Shown: positions 9,221 through 18,657, counted from the first letter of the stretch. The stretch is 64,000 nucleotides of DNA from Bradyrhizobium sp. STM 3843 (GCF_000239815.1 NZ_CAFK01000242.1:1-64000); one strand, 5' to 3'. Notes: a model not told the origin generated them from the letters alone. Program-made: numbers and translations.

Positions 9221-10513
9221 TCACGGGCGGGTCTGCCCGGTGCCATGGATGCGATATTTGAAGCTCGTCAGCTGTTCCACGCCGACCGGGCCGCGCGCAT
9301 GGAACTTGCCGGTGGCAATGCCGATCTCGGCGCCGAAGCCGAACTCGCCACCGTCGGCGAACTGCGTCGAGGCGTTGTGCAGCACGATTGCGGAGTCCAC
9401 CTCGTTGAGGAACTTGTCCGCCGACTTGGTATCTCCGGTGACGATCGCATCGGTGTGATGCGAACCGTGTTCGTGGATATGGGCGATGGCGCCATCGACG
9501 CCGTCGACGATCTTGGCGGCGATGATGGCGTCGAGATATTCCGTGTCCCAGTCCTCTTCACGCGCCGGCTGCACGCGTGCATCGGCCGCTTGCACCGTGC
9601 CGTCGCCGCGCACCTCGCAGCCGGCGCCGATCAGCGTGTCGACCAGCGGCTTGAGCAGCGTGCCGGCTGCGGCGCGATCGACCAGCAACGTCTCGGCGGC
9701 GCCGCAGACGCCGGTGCGACGCATCTTCGCGTTCAGCACGATCGATTTGGCCATCTCGAGGTCGGCCGCACCGTCGACATAGACGTGATTGACGCCTTCG
9801 AGATGCGCGAACACGGGCACGCGCGCTTCGGCCTCGACCCGCGCCACCAGGCTCTTGCCGCCGCGCGGCACGATCACGTCGACGCCGCCGTTCAAGCCGC
9901 TCAGCAGCAGGCCCACCGCGGCACGGTCACGCGTCGGCACCAGGGTGATGGCCGCTTCAGGCAGGCCGGCCTCGCGCAAACCTTGCGCGAGGCAGTCGTG
10001 GATCGCGCGGCAGGAGCGGAAGGAATCGGAGCCGCCGCGCAGGATCACCGCATTGCCGGATTTCAGGCACAGCGCGCCGGCATCGGCCGCGACATTCGGG
10101 CGGCTTTCGAAGATCACGGCGATGACGCCGAGCGGCACCCGCACGCGCTCGATGGTCATCCCGTTCGGGCGCTGCCAGCTTTCGGTGACGACGCCGACCG
10201 GATCGGAAATCGCGCGCACGGCGGCGATCCCGTCGGCCATGGCGGCGATGCGCGCCGGCGTCAGCGTCAGGCGGTCAATGAAGGCGCTGGTCGTACCAGC
10301 GGCCTTGGCCTCGGCGACGTCCTCGGCATTGGCCGCCAGGATGGCATCGGCGCCGGCGCGGATCAGGCGCTCCATCGCCTCCAGCGCGCGGTTCTTCTGC
10401 TCAGCCGGGGCCAGCGACAGCACGCGCGCGGCGTGGCGGGCCTGTGCGGCAAGCTCGTTCATCAGCACGGGCAGATCGGCGTTGCCGTCGATGGCTTTGA
10501 GGGAAGCAGTCAT
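9221..10513 (-). CDS. proA: Glutamate-5-semialdehyde dehydrogenase (gamma-glutamyl phosphate reductase)
   Basis: A 430-residue ProA, the second enzyme of proline synthesis, reducing gamma-glutamyl phosphate with NADPH. The active-site cysteine lies in RRTGVCGAAE (about residue 270); other landmarks are VIFESRPNV, ILRGGSDS and HLEGVNHVYVD. The frame is open 84 bases further upstream, but ATG at 10513 gives the usual N-terminus. proB lies 67 bases upstream on the same strand. Confidence 0.97.
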   Translation of the reverse strand: MTASLKAIDGNADLPVLMNELAAQARHAARVLSLAPAEQKNRALEAMERLIRAGADAILAANAEDVAEAKAAGTTSAFIDRLTLTPARIAAMADGIAAVRAISDPVGVVTESWQRPNGMTIERVRVPLGVIAVIFESRPNVAADAGALCLKSGNAVILRGGSDSFRSCRAIHDCLAQGLREAGLPEAAITLVPTRDRAAVGLLLSGLNGGVDVIVPRGGKSLVARVEAEARVPVFAHLEGVNHVYVDGAADLEMAKSIVLNAKMRRTGVCGAAETLLVDRAAAGTLLKPLVDTLIGAGCEVRGDGTVQAADARVQPAREEDWDTEYLDAIIAAKIVDGVDGAIAHIHEHGSHHTDAIVTGDTKSADKFLNEVDSAIVLHNASTQFADGGEFGFGAEIGIATGKFHARGPVGVEQLTSFKYRIHGTGQTRP

Positions 10514-10580
10514 GGCGTTCCAACCTTGGATTCCGGTCGATTTCCTAGCACGAAAGTGGCGCCGGCGCGAATTTGGCCGG

Positions 10581-11723
10581 CTACGCCATCGGTCCAACCC
10601 CGGCCGGCCCGATCACGAGGTCGTCGCGGTGGATCATTTCGGCACGGCCGGAGACGCCGAGGATCGCGGCGACGTCGGGCGAGGAGCGGCCCTTGATCCG
10701 GTCCGCGTCGTCGGCATCATAGGCGACGAGGCCGCGGCCGATCTCATGCATGTCGGGGCCCCGCACCACCACGGCATCGCCGCGGGCAAACTGGCCGTCC
10801 ACCCGGATCACGCCGGCCGGCAGCAGGCTCTTGCCGGCGCGGAGCGCGGCAACCGCCCCCGCATCGATCGTCAGCGTGCCCCTCGGCTCCAGCGAGCCCG
10901 CAATCCAGCGCTTGCGCGCGGTGACGGGGTTGGCGGGGGTCAAGAACCAGGTGCAGCGGCCACCGCCGGCGATCGCGGCCAGCGGATGCTCGATCTTGCC
11001 CGAGGCGATCAGCATGTGCGTACCGCCGGTGGTCGCGATCTTCCCCGCCTCGATCTTGGTGCGCATGCCGCCGCGGGACAGTTCGGACGCGGCGCTGCCC
11101 GCCATCGCCTCGATCTCCGCGGTGATGCTTTCGACCACGGGAATGAGCTGTGCATCCGGGTTCTGCGCAGGTGGCGCCGTGTAGAGCCCGTCGATATCGG
11201 AGAGCAGGATCAGGAGGTCGGCGCTGGCCATGGTGGCGACGCGCGCGGCGAGCCGATCGTTGTCGCCATAGCGGATCTCGGCCGTGGCGACCGTGTCGTT
11301 CTCGTTGATCACAGGCACCGCGCGCCAATCCAGGAGCTTGGCAATGGTCGAGCGTGCGTTGAGATAGCGGCGCCGTTCCTCGGTGTCCTGCAGCGTCACC
11401 AGGATCTGCCCGGCATCGATGCCGTGCGCGCCCAACACCTCCGACCAGATCCGCGCCAGCGCGATCTGGCCGACCGCGGCGGCCGCCTGGCTCTCTTCGA
11501 GCTTCAGGGCGCCGCGCGGCAGCCTCAAGCGGCTGCGGCCGAGCGCGATCGAGCCCGAGGACACCACCAGCACCTCGCGACCATCGCTGTGGAGCTTGGC
11601 GATATCGGCGGCGAGCGCTGCCAGCCAGGAGGACCGGACCTCGCCGGCCTCGGAATCGACCAGCAGCGACGATCCGACCTTCACCACGATGCGGCGGAAA
11701 TTTTCGAGTTGGGGCTGGGCCAT
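10581..11723 (-). CDS. proB: Glutamate 5-kinase
   Basis: A 380-residue glutamate 5-kinase, the first and feedback-inhibited step of proline synthesis. The N-terminal amino-acid kinase domain shows VVKVGSSLLV, VSSGSIALGR, NENDTVAT and LLSDIDGLYTAPP. The C-terminal 90 residues form a PUA domain (KSLLPAGVIRVDGQFARGDAVVV). Length is typical of the two-domain form. It lies between obgE and proA, all on the minus strand; start is ATG at 11723. Confidence 0.97.
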   Translation of the reverse strand: MAQPQLENFRRIVVKVGSSLLVDSEAGEVRSSWLAALAADIAKLHSDGREVLVVSSGSIALGRSRLRLPRGALKLEESQAAAAVGQIALARIWSEVLGAHGIDAGQILVTLQDTEERRRYLNARSTIAKLLDWRAVPVINENDTVATAEIRYGDNDRLAARVATMASADLLILLSDIDGLYTAPPAQNPDAQLIPVVESITAEIEAMAGSAASELSRGGMRTKIEAGKIATTGGTHMLIASGKIEHPLAAIAGGGRCTWFLTPANPVTARKRWIAGSLEPRGTLTIDAGAVAALRAGKSLLPAGVIRVDGQFARGDAVVVRGPDMHEIGRGLVAYDADDADRIKGRSSPDVAAILGVSGRAEMIHRDDLVIGPAGVGPMA

Positions 11724-11860
11724 TGGTCAGCTGCGGGATCGGTTCGGATGCCTCGCCTCAACGGAGGCAAGGGTCCATCGGAGGGCATGCTTGGTTCGGA
11801 TGAGTGGGACGTGGCGGATTGTCGCAAGCCGCCGCGTCCGAGGCAAGCCGCGCGGGGCGC

Positions 11861-12934
11861 TCAGCCTTGCGGCGGCGGCGGTGGTGCCGCCCACGGCTCG
11901 TCCGTCGCGGCGTTCTCGACCGCGCTCTTGGCCTTGTTGGACACCGGCTGCTCGCCGATCACCTCGGCGAGCGTGCGCAATGCCTCCTTGACGCCCTCAC
12001 CGGTCGCGCCCGACAGCAGGAGCGGCGTCTTCTTGGCGGCGCGCTTCAGGCGGTCGCGCTGCTTCTTCAGCTCGTCGGCGTCGACCGCATCGATCTTGTT
12101 CAGTGCGACGATCTCGATCTTCTCGGCGAGCTCGCCGCCATAGGCCTCAAGCTCGTGCCGCACGGTCTTGTAGGCCTTGCCCGCATGCTCGCAGGTGGCG
12201 TCGACCAGATGCAAAAGCACACGGCAGCGCTCGACATGGCCTAAGAAGCGGTCGCCGAGGCCGGCACCCTCATGGGCGCCTTCGATCAGCCCGGGAATGT
12301 CAGCCAGCACGAATTCGCGGCCGTCGGCATTCACGACCCCGAGCTGCGGATGCAGCGTGGTGAAGGGATAATCGGCGATCTTGGGCTTGGCGGCGCTGAC
12401 CTTGGACAGGAAGGTCGACTTGCCGGCATTGGGCAGGCCGACCAGGCCGGCATCCGCAATCAGCTTCAGCCGCAGCCAGATCCAGCGCTCCTCACCGGGC
12501 TGGCCGGGGTTGGCGTGGCGTGGCGCGCGATTGGTCGGCGACTTGAAATGGGCATTGCCGAAGCCGCCATTGCCGCCATGCGCGAGCACGAAGGTCTCGC
12601 CGCGGGCGGTAAAATCGTGGATCAGGGTTTCCTTGTCCTCATCGAAGATCTGGGTGCCGACGGGGACCTTCAAGGTCACGGGCTTGCCGCCGGCGCCGTG
12701 CCGGTCCTTGCCCATGCCGTTTTCGCCCTTCTGGGCCTTGAAATGCTGCTGATAGCGATAGTCGATCAACGTGTTCAGGCCGTCGACCGCCTCGATGATG
12801 ACATCGCCGCCACGGCCGCCATTGCCGCCGGAGGGGCCGCCGAACTCGATGAACTTCTCCCGCCGGAACGCAACGCAACCGTTGCCGCCGTCGCCGGAGC
12901 GCACATAGACCTTGGCTTCATCGAGGAATTTCAT
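11861..12934 (-). CDS. obgE: GTPase Obg/CgtA
   Basis: A 357-residue essential Obg GTPase acting in late 50S assembly and stress signalling. The glycine-rich Obg fold fills residues 1-158 (GDGGNGCVAFRREKF, GGPSGGNGGRGGDV). The G domain carries G1 GLPNAGKST, G3 DIPGLIEGA and G4 NKID. The C-terminus ends in a Pro-rich tail (PPPPPQG) rather than an OCT domain, as is common in alphaproteobacteria. It begins with ATG 12934 and precedes proB by 137 bases. Confidence 0.97.
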   Translation of the reverse strand: MKFLDEAKVYVRSGDGGNGCVAFRREKFIEFGGPSGGNGGRGGDVIIEAVDGLNTLIDYRYQQHFKAQKGENGMGKDRHGAGGKPVTLKVPVGTQIFDEDKETLIHDFTARGETFVLAHGGNGGFGNAHFKSPTNRAPRHANPGQPGEERWIWLRLKLIADAGLVGLPNAGKSTFLSKVSAAKPKIADYPFTTLHPQLGVVNADGREFVLADIPGLIEGAHEGAGLGDRFLGHVERCRVLLHLVDATCEHAGKAYKTVRHELEAYGGELAEKIEIVALNKIDAVDADELKKQRDRLKRAAKKTPLLLSGATGEGVKEALRTLAEVIGEQPVSNKAKSAVENAATDEPWAAPPPPPQG

Positions 12935-13105
12935 GGGGCTTTAGGTAGGCGAGACAGGCCGTCGCGGCAACCGCGGATTCCCTTGATTTCGGCCGAAAAG
13001 CTTAATCGGGGATCGTCAAACCTGATCTTAAGCCTGATGATGCCTTTGTTTCAGGCTCGCCTGCGATTTGGGCTGTCGGCAGCTGCTTTGGCGATGCGAC
13101 CGGCG

Positions 13106-14560
13106 TCAGAACGATCCGAAAGCGCTGCCGATCGCGATCACGGCGATCAGGGCGATGATGGAAGTGACGATGCCCACCATCACGATGTCGAAATAGCTCT
13201 GGCGATGGGTCAGGCCGCAGATCGCGAGCAGGCTCACGACGGCTCCGTTATGGGGCAGGATATCGAGGGTCCCCGAGCCGATCACGGCGACCCGGTGCAG
13301 GAGATCCGGATGGATGCCCCGTTGCGCGGCGATATCCATGTAGGTTGCACCCAGCGCGTCCAGGGCAATCGTCAGGCCGCCCGAGGCCGATCCGGTCAGC
13401 GCTGCCAGCAGATTGGTGGCGACGGCCAGCGATACCAGCGGACCTCCCTCGATTCCCAGCACCCAGTCCCGCACCAGGCCGAAGGCCGGCAGCGCGGCGA
13501 TGACCGCGCCGAACCCGACCAGGCTCGCGACACTCAGCGCCGGCAGCACGGATGCGTTGGCGCCCGCATCGAGGGTTTGCCGCAGCTCCGGCAGCCGCGA
13601 CCAGTTGCAGAAAATGACGGTGACGATCGCGGCCGCCAGTGCTGATGACACCGACCAGACGCCGGCAACTGCCGCCAATGACGTGCCGCCCCAGCGCGGC
13701 TCGGCCAGGAATGAGACGTCAATGCGCGGCAGGATGACCAGCGACATCAGCAGATTGACCGCGACCACGACGATCAGCGGCAGAAACGCGTTGAAGGCCG
13801 GAACGCTTGCTTCGCTGCGATGACCGTGGCGAAGCTCCGCCGGATCGAACTCCCGCGCAGTGCTGGCCCGCTCGCGTAGGAACTCATCATCGAACGCCGC
13901 GTGGGGCGGCGCCGCTTGCGCGTCGCCATAGCCTTCGTTCGCGCGCCGCGCGGCCTGCTCGGCGCGGTGCAGCCACCACAGCCCGACCGCGAGCATGATG
14001 ACGCCTGCGATGATGCCAAGCCCTGGAGCAGCGAACGGCGTCGTGCCGAAGAATGGCATGGGGATCGCGTTTTGAATCGAGGGCGTGCCAGGCAACGCCG
14101 ACATCGTGAAGCTGGATGTGCCCAGGATGACGGCTGCCGGAATCAGACGCTGTGGAATCGCTGCGGCACGAAACAGCGATTGCGCCATCGGCACGATCAC
14201 GAAGAACGCGACAAACAGGCTGACGCCGCCATAGGTGACCAGGGCTCCTGCGAGCACGACGCCGAGGATGGTCCGGCGTTCGCCCAGCTTGCGCGTGATG
14301 AAGCCTGCGACCGCGGTCACGGAGCCGCTGTCATCCATCAGCTTTCCGAACACGGCGCCGAGCAGAAAGATCGGGAAGAACTGGGCGAGAAAGCCGGCCG
14401 CACTCCCCATGAAGATCTGCGTCCAGTTCGCGAGCAGGGGCTGGCCGTCAAAGGCGGCGGCAACCAGCGCGCAGAGCGGTGCCAGCAACAGCACGCTCCA
14501 GCCGCGGAACGCCAGCCAGATCAGCAGCCCCAGCCCGACAAGTATGCCGAGGAGGCCCAC
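13106..14560 (-). CDS. GntP-family permease
   Basis: A 484-residue integral membrane protein with about 12 hydrophobic segments. It matches the GntP gluconate/H+ symporter family by FGKLMDDSGS, GGVSLFVAFFVIVPMA, SALPGTPSIQNAIP, and ASGGLTIALDALG plus DILPHNGAVV near the C-terminus. It starts with GTG at 14560, only 3 bases after the stop of the patatin gene, so the two form one transcript. The substrate is unknown; some GntP relatives in Rhizobiales are annotated as 3-hydroxybutyrate permeases, which would fit a lipid or polyhydroxybutyrate link to the patatin neighbour (inference). Confidence 0.88.
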   Translation of the reverse strand: MGLLGILVGLGLLIWLAFRGWSVLLLAPLCALVAAAFDGQPLLANWTQIFMGSAAGFLAQFFPIFLLGAVFGKLMDDSGSVTAVAGFITRKLGERRTILGVVLAGALVTYGGVSLFVAFFVIVPMAQSLFRAAAIPQRLIPAAVILGTSSFTMSALPGTPSIQNAIPMPFFGTTPFAAPGLGIIAGVIMLAVGLWWLHRAEQAARRANEGYGDAQAAPPHAAFDDEFLRERASTAREFDPAELRHGHRSEASVPAFNAFLPLIVVVAVNLLMSLVILPRIDVSFLAEPRWGGTSLAAVAGVWSVSSALAAAIVTVIFCNWSRLPELRQTLDAGANASVLPALSVASLVGFGAVIAALPAFGLVRDWVLGIEGGPLVSLAVATNLLAALTGSASGGLTIALDALGATYMDIAAQRGIHPDLLHRVAVIGSGTLDILPHNGAVVSLLAICGLTHRQSYFDIVMVGIVTSIIALIAVIAIGSAFGSF

Positions 14561-14563
14561 TGC

Positions 14564-15583
14564 TCAGCACTCCGACAGCAGCAGGTCGAGATCGGCCGTC
14601 GAGCGCACGCCGAGATCGGCGCCATGCGTGTCGAGGAAGTCGCTCGCGGCGCGCCGCCCTTCATCGCGCAGCATGGAGACGAACTCCCATTCGGCATTGA
14701 GCTTCGACGAAGCGCCGAACGCCGCCAGCATATCGCTCTTGATCCGGTGGGCCTTCATTTGTGCCCAGCGCGCGCCCTCTCCTGTCCCGGGGTCGACGAC
14801 CTGACGCAGCAGGGCGATCATCCGCAGCTCCTTGGCGAGTGGTGAATTGAAGGAGATCTCGTTGAGGCGGTTGAGGATATCAGCGGCGCTGCGCGGCTCC
14901 TCGGCGCGTTCGACCGGATTGATCTGCACGAGGATCGTGTCCCGTGCGTCCGTCTCGCGAACCAGCGGGGTGATGGTGGGATTGCCGGCGTAGCCACCGT
15001 CCCAATAAGGCTCGCCCTCGATCTCGATCGCGCGAAACATCGTTGGCAGGCAAGCGGACGCGAGCAGGACTTCGGCCGTGATCTCGCCGTTACGAAAAAT
15101 CCGTCCACGGCCGGTTCGTACCCGGGTGGCCGTGACGAACAGCTTGATCGGAGCCTCGGCCAGACGTGCAAAGTCGATGCTGTCGACCAGGATCTTGCGT
15201 AGCGGATTGAAGCCGAACGGATTGAGATCGTAGGGCGACAGCACCCGCGACATCAGATCGGTGAAGATATAGGCGGGAGAGGTGTCGATCGACCATCGTC
15301 CGAGCATGCGATCGACAGGCGAGCGCTGCAGCGGGCTGAAGGCCGCGGCACGTGAAACGGTCCGCCAGTATTTGTCCAGAGCCTCGCGGGCGCCGCAGGC
15401 CTGCCCCTCGATCCAGCCATGCGCCAGCACAGCCGCGTTCATCGCGCCGGCTGAGGTTCCGGAAATGCCCGCGATCTGAAGCCACGGCTCTTCGAGCAGC
15501 CGATCGACAACGCCCCAGGTGAACGCACCGTGCGAACCTCCGCCCTGGAGGGCCAGATCGATCAGCACGGGGCTTCGGTCCAT
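14564..15583 (-). CDS. Patatin-like phospholipase family protein
   Basis: A 339-residue patatin-fold acyl hydrolase. The oxyanion loop LQGGGSHGAF is at residues 12-21, the nucleophile motif GTSAG has Ser44, and the catalytic Asp is in WDGGYAG near residue 195. The C-terminal 90 residues look like the DUF3734 tail found in proteobacterial patatins. ATG at 15583 follows an AAGGGGA ribosome-binding site; an upstream frame to 15622 is open but less likely. It is co-transcribed with the GntP permease gene (3-base gap). It may hydrolyse phospholipids or storage esters; the true substrate is not evident. Confidence 0.88.
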   Translation of the reverse strand: MDRSPVLIDLALQGGGSHGAFTWGVVDRLLEEPWLQIAGISGTSAGAMNAAVLAHGWIEGQACGAREALDKYWRTVSRAAAFSPLQRSPVDRMLGRWSIDTSPAYIFTDLMSRVLSPYDLNPFGFNPLRKILVDSIDFARLAEAPIKLFVTATRVRTGRGRIFRNGEITAEVLLASACLPTMFRAIEIEGEPYWDGGYAGNPTITPLVRETDARDTILVQINPVERAEEPRSAADILNRLNEISFNSPLAKELRMIALLRQVVDPGTGEGARWAQMKAHRIKSDMLAAFGASSKLNAEWEFVSMLRDEGRRAASDFLDTHGADLGVRSTADLDLLLSEC

Positions 15584-15835
15584 GGGTGGATATTCCCCTT
15601 GGCTGACCTGCCGTGGGGGCAACTATGTCGCAACTGGCCCGAACTTGCGAGAGAAAGTTGCGGGCTTGCTATCTGATGGCGAAACCTCGGATCACAGGCC
15701 TGCTCACGCTGGCCGGCGCCATGCGCTCACGATCCGGTGTCCGGTGCTGGGCGAGGGCGAACTCGCGCATCGCAATCATCCCGGCGAGAACGAAAGATCG
15801 TGAGACGCAGAGCGCACCACATCGTTATGCGCATG

Positions 15836-15942
15836 GGCTTGTCCCGGCCATCCACGTCTATAAAACAGCGCGGCATCCTTGACGCGGATGGCCGGGATTC
15901 GCGTCGAGATGCGCTTCGCGCTTGAGCCCGGCCACGACGCAG
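15836..15942. repeat. Palindromic REP-like element
   Basis: A 17-bp stem with one mismatch (GTCCCGGCCATCCACGTC at 15841-15858 against its complement at 15881-15897) encloses a 22-base loop, followed by GCTTGAGCCCGGCCACGACG. The pattern of CCCGGCCATCCACG facing its complement is recognisable as a very common intergenic repeat of Bradyrhizobium and relatives (recognition from memory). It sits in the divergent gap between the patatin and DMT transporter genes. Confidence 0.75.
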
Positions 15943-15963
15943 AGAAACCATCTAGCCGCGGCA

Positions 15964-16881
15964 ATGACCTTCCTCTCCCGGATCTCCGTTCATAACGATT
16001 CACGCTCGGCGCGGCTCGCCGGCATCGGCCTGATGCTGCTGTCGATCTTCATGTTCTCGTTCGGCGATGCCACCGGCAAGTTTCTGGTTCAGACCTATTC
16101 GGTCGGCCAGCTGTTGTGCCTGCGCGCCTGCGCCGCATTGCTGCTGCTGTCGCCGATGATCTGGCGGCAGCGGTCGCAATTCCTCAACCTCGAGCGGCCA
16201 TGGCTGCAGCTCGTTCGCGTGATGCTCTCGACGCTCGAAGTCGCGGCGTTCTTCCTCGCCACCGTCTATCTGCCGCTCGCTGATGTCATCACCTACTATC
16301 TCGCAGGCCCGATCTTCGTCACCGCGTTGTCGGCGCTGGTGTTGCGCGAGCATGTCGGCTGGCGGCGCTGGTGCGCGATCCTGATCGGCTTCTGCGGTGT
16401 GTTGATCGCGCTGCGCCCCTCGGCGCAGACCTTCAGCCTGCCGGCGTTGATCGCGCTGGGCGGCAGCCTCTCCTTCGCGGTGCTGATGCTGATCACGCGT
16501 TCATTGCGTGCGACGCCCGATATCGTGATGGCGTCCTCGCAATTCGTCGGCACCTTCCTGCTCGGGACCGCGATGGCGCCATTCGGTTGGGTGACGCCGA
16601 CGCCCAGCAGCCTGGTGCTGTTCGCGGCCGCCGGTCTCATCTCGGTGACGGCACTGTTCTGCGTCAATCGTTCGCTGAAGCTCGCACCCGCATCCGTTGT
16701 CGTACCGTACCAATATTCGATGATCGTGTGGGCCGTGATCTTCGGCTTCGTCGTGTTCGGCGACGTGCCGCATCCGGCCACGCTTGTCGGCGCTGCGATC
16801 ATCATCGGGGCCGGCCTCTACATCTATCTGCGCGAGCGCAGCCTCGGCAGGGACGAAAGCGCGGTCAATCCGCCGGCCTGA
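15964..16881 (+). CDS. DMT superfamily transporter (two EamA domains)
   Basis: A 305-residue membrane protein with ten hydrophobic segments in two EamA repeats, the drug/metabolite transporter layout. Landmarks are FSFGDATGKFLVQTYSVGQLL in the first repeat and ALFCVNRSLKLAPASVVVPYQYSMIVWAVIFGF in the second. ATG at 15964 follows a GGCA-rich leader; the open frame upstream begins with TTG and adds nothing conserved. The substrate cannot be told. It is divergent from the patatin-GntP pair and convergent with the GNAT gene, with a hairpin between them. Confidence 0.9.
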   Translation: MTFLSRISVHNDSRSARLAGIGLMLLSIFMFSFGDATGKFLVQTYSVGQLLCLRACAALLLLSPMIWRQRSQFLNLERPWLQLVRVMLSTLEVAAFFLATVYLPLADVITYYLAGPIFVTALSALVLREHVGWRRWCAILIGFCGVLIALRPSAQTFSLPALIALGGSLSFAVLMLITRSLRATPDIVMASSQFVGTFLLGTAMAPFGWVTPTPSSLVLFAAAGLISVTALFCVNRSLKLAPASVVVPYQYSMIVWAVIFGFVVFGDVPHPATLVGAAIIIGAGLYIYLRERSLGRDESAVNPPA

Positions 16882-16886
16882 GCGGG

Positions 16887-16910
16887 TATCCTCCCCCGGA
16901 GGGGAGGATA
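16887..16910. terminator. Hairpin between convergent DMT and GNAT genes
   Basis: A perfect 10-bp stem (16887-16896 with 16901-16910, loop CGGA) lies between two convergent genes. There is no clear T-run on either side, so termination is likely but not typical. Confidence 0.6.
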
Positions 16911-16920
16911 AGACATGCGC

Positions 16921-17517
16921 CTAGCCTGTGCGCCGGGCGGCACTGGCCCAGGTCTTCAGCGAGGCCCAGACATTGCGGCTGAGGCGGAAGGCATCCACCG
17001 GCGCCGACGAGCCCAGCACCTCGAAGCGGTGCAGCTCGACGCCGGTCCACTGGAAGCCGCACTTCTCCAGGATGTTGCGCGAGGCCGGATTGGAGACGCG
17101 CGCATAGGCGAGCAGCAAATCCTGTTCGGACTCCTCGAAGAAGTAATCGATCGCGGCGCGCGCGGCTTCGGTGCCGTAGCCGCGGCCCCAATGTGCGACG
17201 CCGAGCCAATAGCCGAGCGCGGGCACGTCAGGTGCGCGCCAATTGATGCCGACGATGCCGATCGGCTCCTGATTGGTCTCGATCAGGAAGGCGGTTTCCT
17301 GGCTGTCGTCGGCCAGCGCGCGCACGAACTGCACCGCGTCGTCGGACGAATAGGGATGCGGCAGCCGGCGGGTGTTCTCGGCGATGCGGCGGTCATCCGC
17401 AAGGCGGGTAATGGCTTTTACGTCCGCGAGCGTCGGCCGACGCAAGGTCAGCCGCTCGGTCTCGAGGACGCAAGGTCTCGCCTCGCGAAAGGTCGATATC
17501 GGAATCTCCTGCAGCAT
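16921..17517 (-). CDS. GNAT family N-acetyltransferase (RimJ/RimL-like)
   Basis: A 198-residue acetyltransferase. The family start LETERLTLRRPTLAD, the acetyl-CoA binding strand YWLGVAHWGRGYGTEAARA and the RVSNPASRNILEKCGFQWTG block all match the RimJ/RimL type, which acetylates protein N-termini or small amines. ATG at 17517 follows GGAGCCCC. It is downstream of rpmA on the same strand but separated from it by a terminator, so it may be expressed only by read-through or its own promoter. Substrate unknown. Confidence 0.92.
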   Translation of the reverse strand: MLQEIPISTFREARPCVLETERLTLRRPTLADVKAITRLADDRRIAENTRRLPHPYSSDDAVQFVRALADDSQETAFLIETNQEPIGIVGINWRAPDVPALGYWLGVAHWGRGYGTEAARAAIDYFFEESEQDLLLAYARVSNPASRNILEKCGFQWTGVELHRFEVLGSSAPVDAFRLSRNVWASLKTWASAARRTG

Positions 17518-17563
17518 GTCGGGGCTCCATCAACACGGCAATGACAACAAAAACGCGCGCAAC

Positions 17564-17594
17564 GAAAAGGGGAGGCCGGTGTCCCGCCTCCCCT
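17564..17594 (-). terminator. Intrinsic terminator downstream of rpmA
   Basis: A 9-bp stem (17568-17576 with 17586-17594) is followed on the minus strand by TTTT and further T-rich sequence. It lies about 60 bases past the rpmA stop and ends the rplU-rpmA transcript. Confidence 0.82.
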
Positions 17595-17652
17595 GGAGCC
17601 CATTGCGCTCCGCCGGTTCATCAGGACCCGGCGGACGTATTTTGATCCACCG

Positions 17653-17922
17653 TTATTCGGCCGCCTCTGCAGCCACCGGACGCACCGAGATAAAGGTGCG
17701 GTTGGCCCGGTCATGAAACTCCACGACGCCTTCGATCTTCGCGAACAGCGTATGGTCGGTGCCCATGCCAACATTAAGGCCGGGGTGCCAGGTCGTGCCG
17801 CGCTGACGCGCAATGATGTTACCGGGAATCACGTGCTCGCCGCCGAACGCCTTGATGCCGAGGCGTTTGCCCTTGGAATCGCGGCCGTTGCGCGATGAAC
17901 CGCCTGCTTTTTTGTGAGCCAT
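17653..17922 (-). CDS. rpmA: 50S ribosomal protein L27
   Basis: An 89-residue L27, whose N-terminus reaches toward the peptidyl-transferase centre. MAHKKAGGSSRNGRDS and GGEHVIPGNIIARQRGT are family signatures. There is no cleavable N-terminal extension. It is downstream of rplU, 118 bases away, as in nearly all bacteria. Confidence 0.99.
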   Translation of the reverse strand: MAHKKAGGSSRNGRDSKGKRLGIKAFGGEHVIPGNIIARQRGTTWHPGLNVGMGTDHTLFAKIEGVVEFHDRANRTFISVRPVAAEAAE

Positions 17923-18040
17923 GGCTCGTCTCCGATCTCGCTTCTCTCTAGCTCAATTTAGCTCGAGAATCATTCACATTTACGATGCGCGGACGTGAAG
18001 CCCGCGAAGTTGTTCGCCGTCGCAGCAACGCTGCTTGCGA

Positions 18041-18424
18041 CTACTCGGCCGCGTCGGCCGCAGGCGCTTCCGCTTTGACCTTCTTCGGCCGCGGGCCGAT
18101 CGTCGGCTTGGCGTTGTCGGTCAAGATCTCGGTCACGCGCACCACCGTCAGCTCGTCGCGGTAGCCGCGCTTGCGGCGCGAATTCTTGCGGCGGCGCTTC
18201 TTGAACGCGATCACCTTGGGGCCGCGCTTGTGCTGCAGCACCTCGGCCGCGACGGAGGCGCCGGCCACCGTGGGGACGCCCAGGACCGGCGTGTCACCGC
18301 CGACCACCAGCACTTCGGGAAGCTGCACGATCGTGCCGACTTCGCCTTCGATCTTGCCAATCTCGAGCACATCATCCGGAGCGACGCGGAACTGCCGGCC
18401 GCCGGTCTTGATGACTGCGAACAT
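18041..18424 (-). CDS. rplU: 50S ribosomal protein L21
   Basis: A 127-residue L21. MFAVIKTGGRQFRV, GPKVIAFKKRRRKNSRRKRGYRD-type basic region and VRVTEIL identify it. The C-terminal 20 residues are a Lys/Ala/Pro-rich tail usual in alphaproteobacteria. The frame is open upstream to 18562, but ATG at 18424 is the conserved start. It heads the rplU-rpmA unit; about 200 bases of leader lie between it and the repeat at 18658. Confidence 0.98.
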   Translation of the reverse strand: MFAVIKTGGRQFRVAPDDVLEIGKIEGEVGTIVQLPEVLVVGGDTPVLGVPTVAGASVAAEVLQHKRGPKVIAFKKRRRKNSRRKRGYRDELTVVRVTEILTDNAKPTIGPRPKKVKAEAPAADAAE

Positions 18425-18657
18425 CGTTCTAATCCTTCGTGTTCGATCCCGGCCTCGAGGTGTGAACCTCGGGTCGGCTTCTTGTTCAGTCGTTATGGTT
18501 CGGTTTGGTCGTACCTCGACCGGTACGATCCTGTGCGGTCTCCGGGGCAGAACGCCCGCCAAGTCCGCACAAAAACAAGCGGCGCGAGAGGGCCCGCGCC
18601 GGATGAAGCGGCACTTATAGCCGCAACTTACGGTGAGTCAAGGCGAAATGGCGCAGG

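Noticed and set aside
9789..12143. 784-codon plus-strand frame across proA, proB and obgE
   Set aside because: It is antisense to three well-recognised genes and its composition (Arg, Ala, Ser rich) is that of a GC-rich shadow frame.
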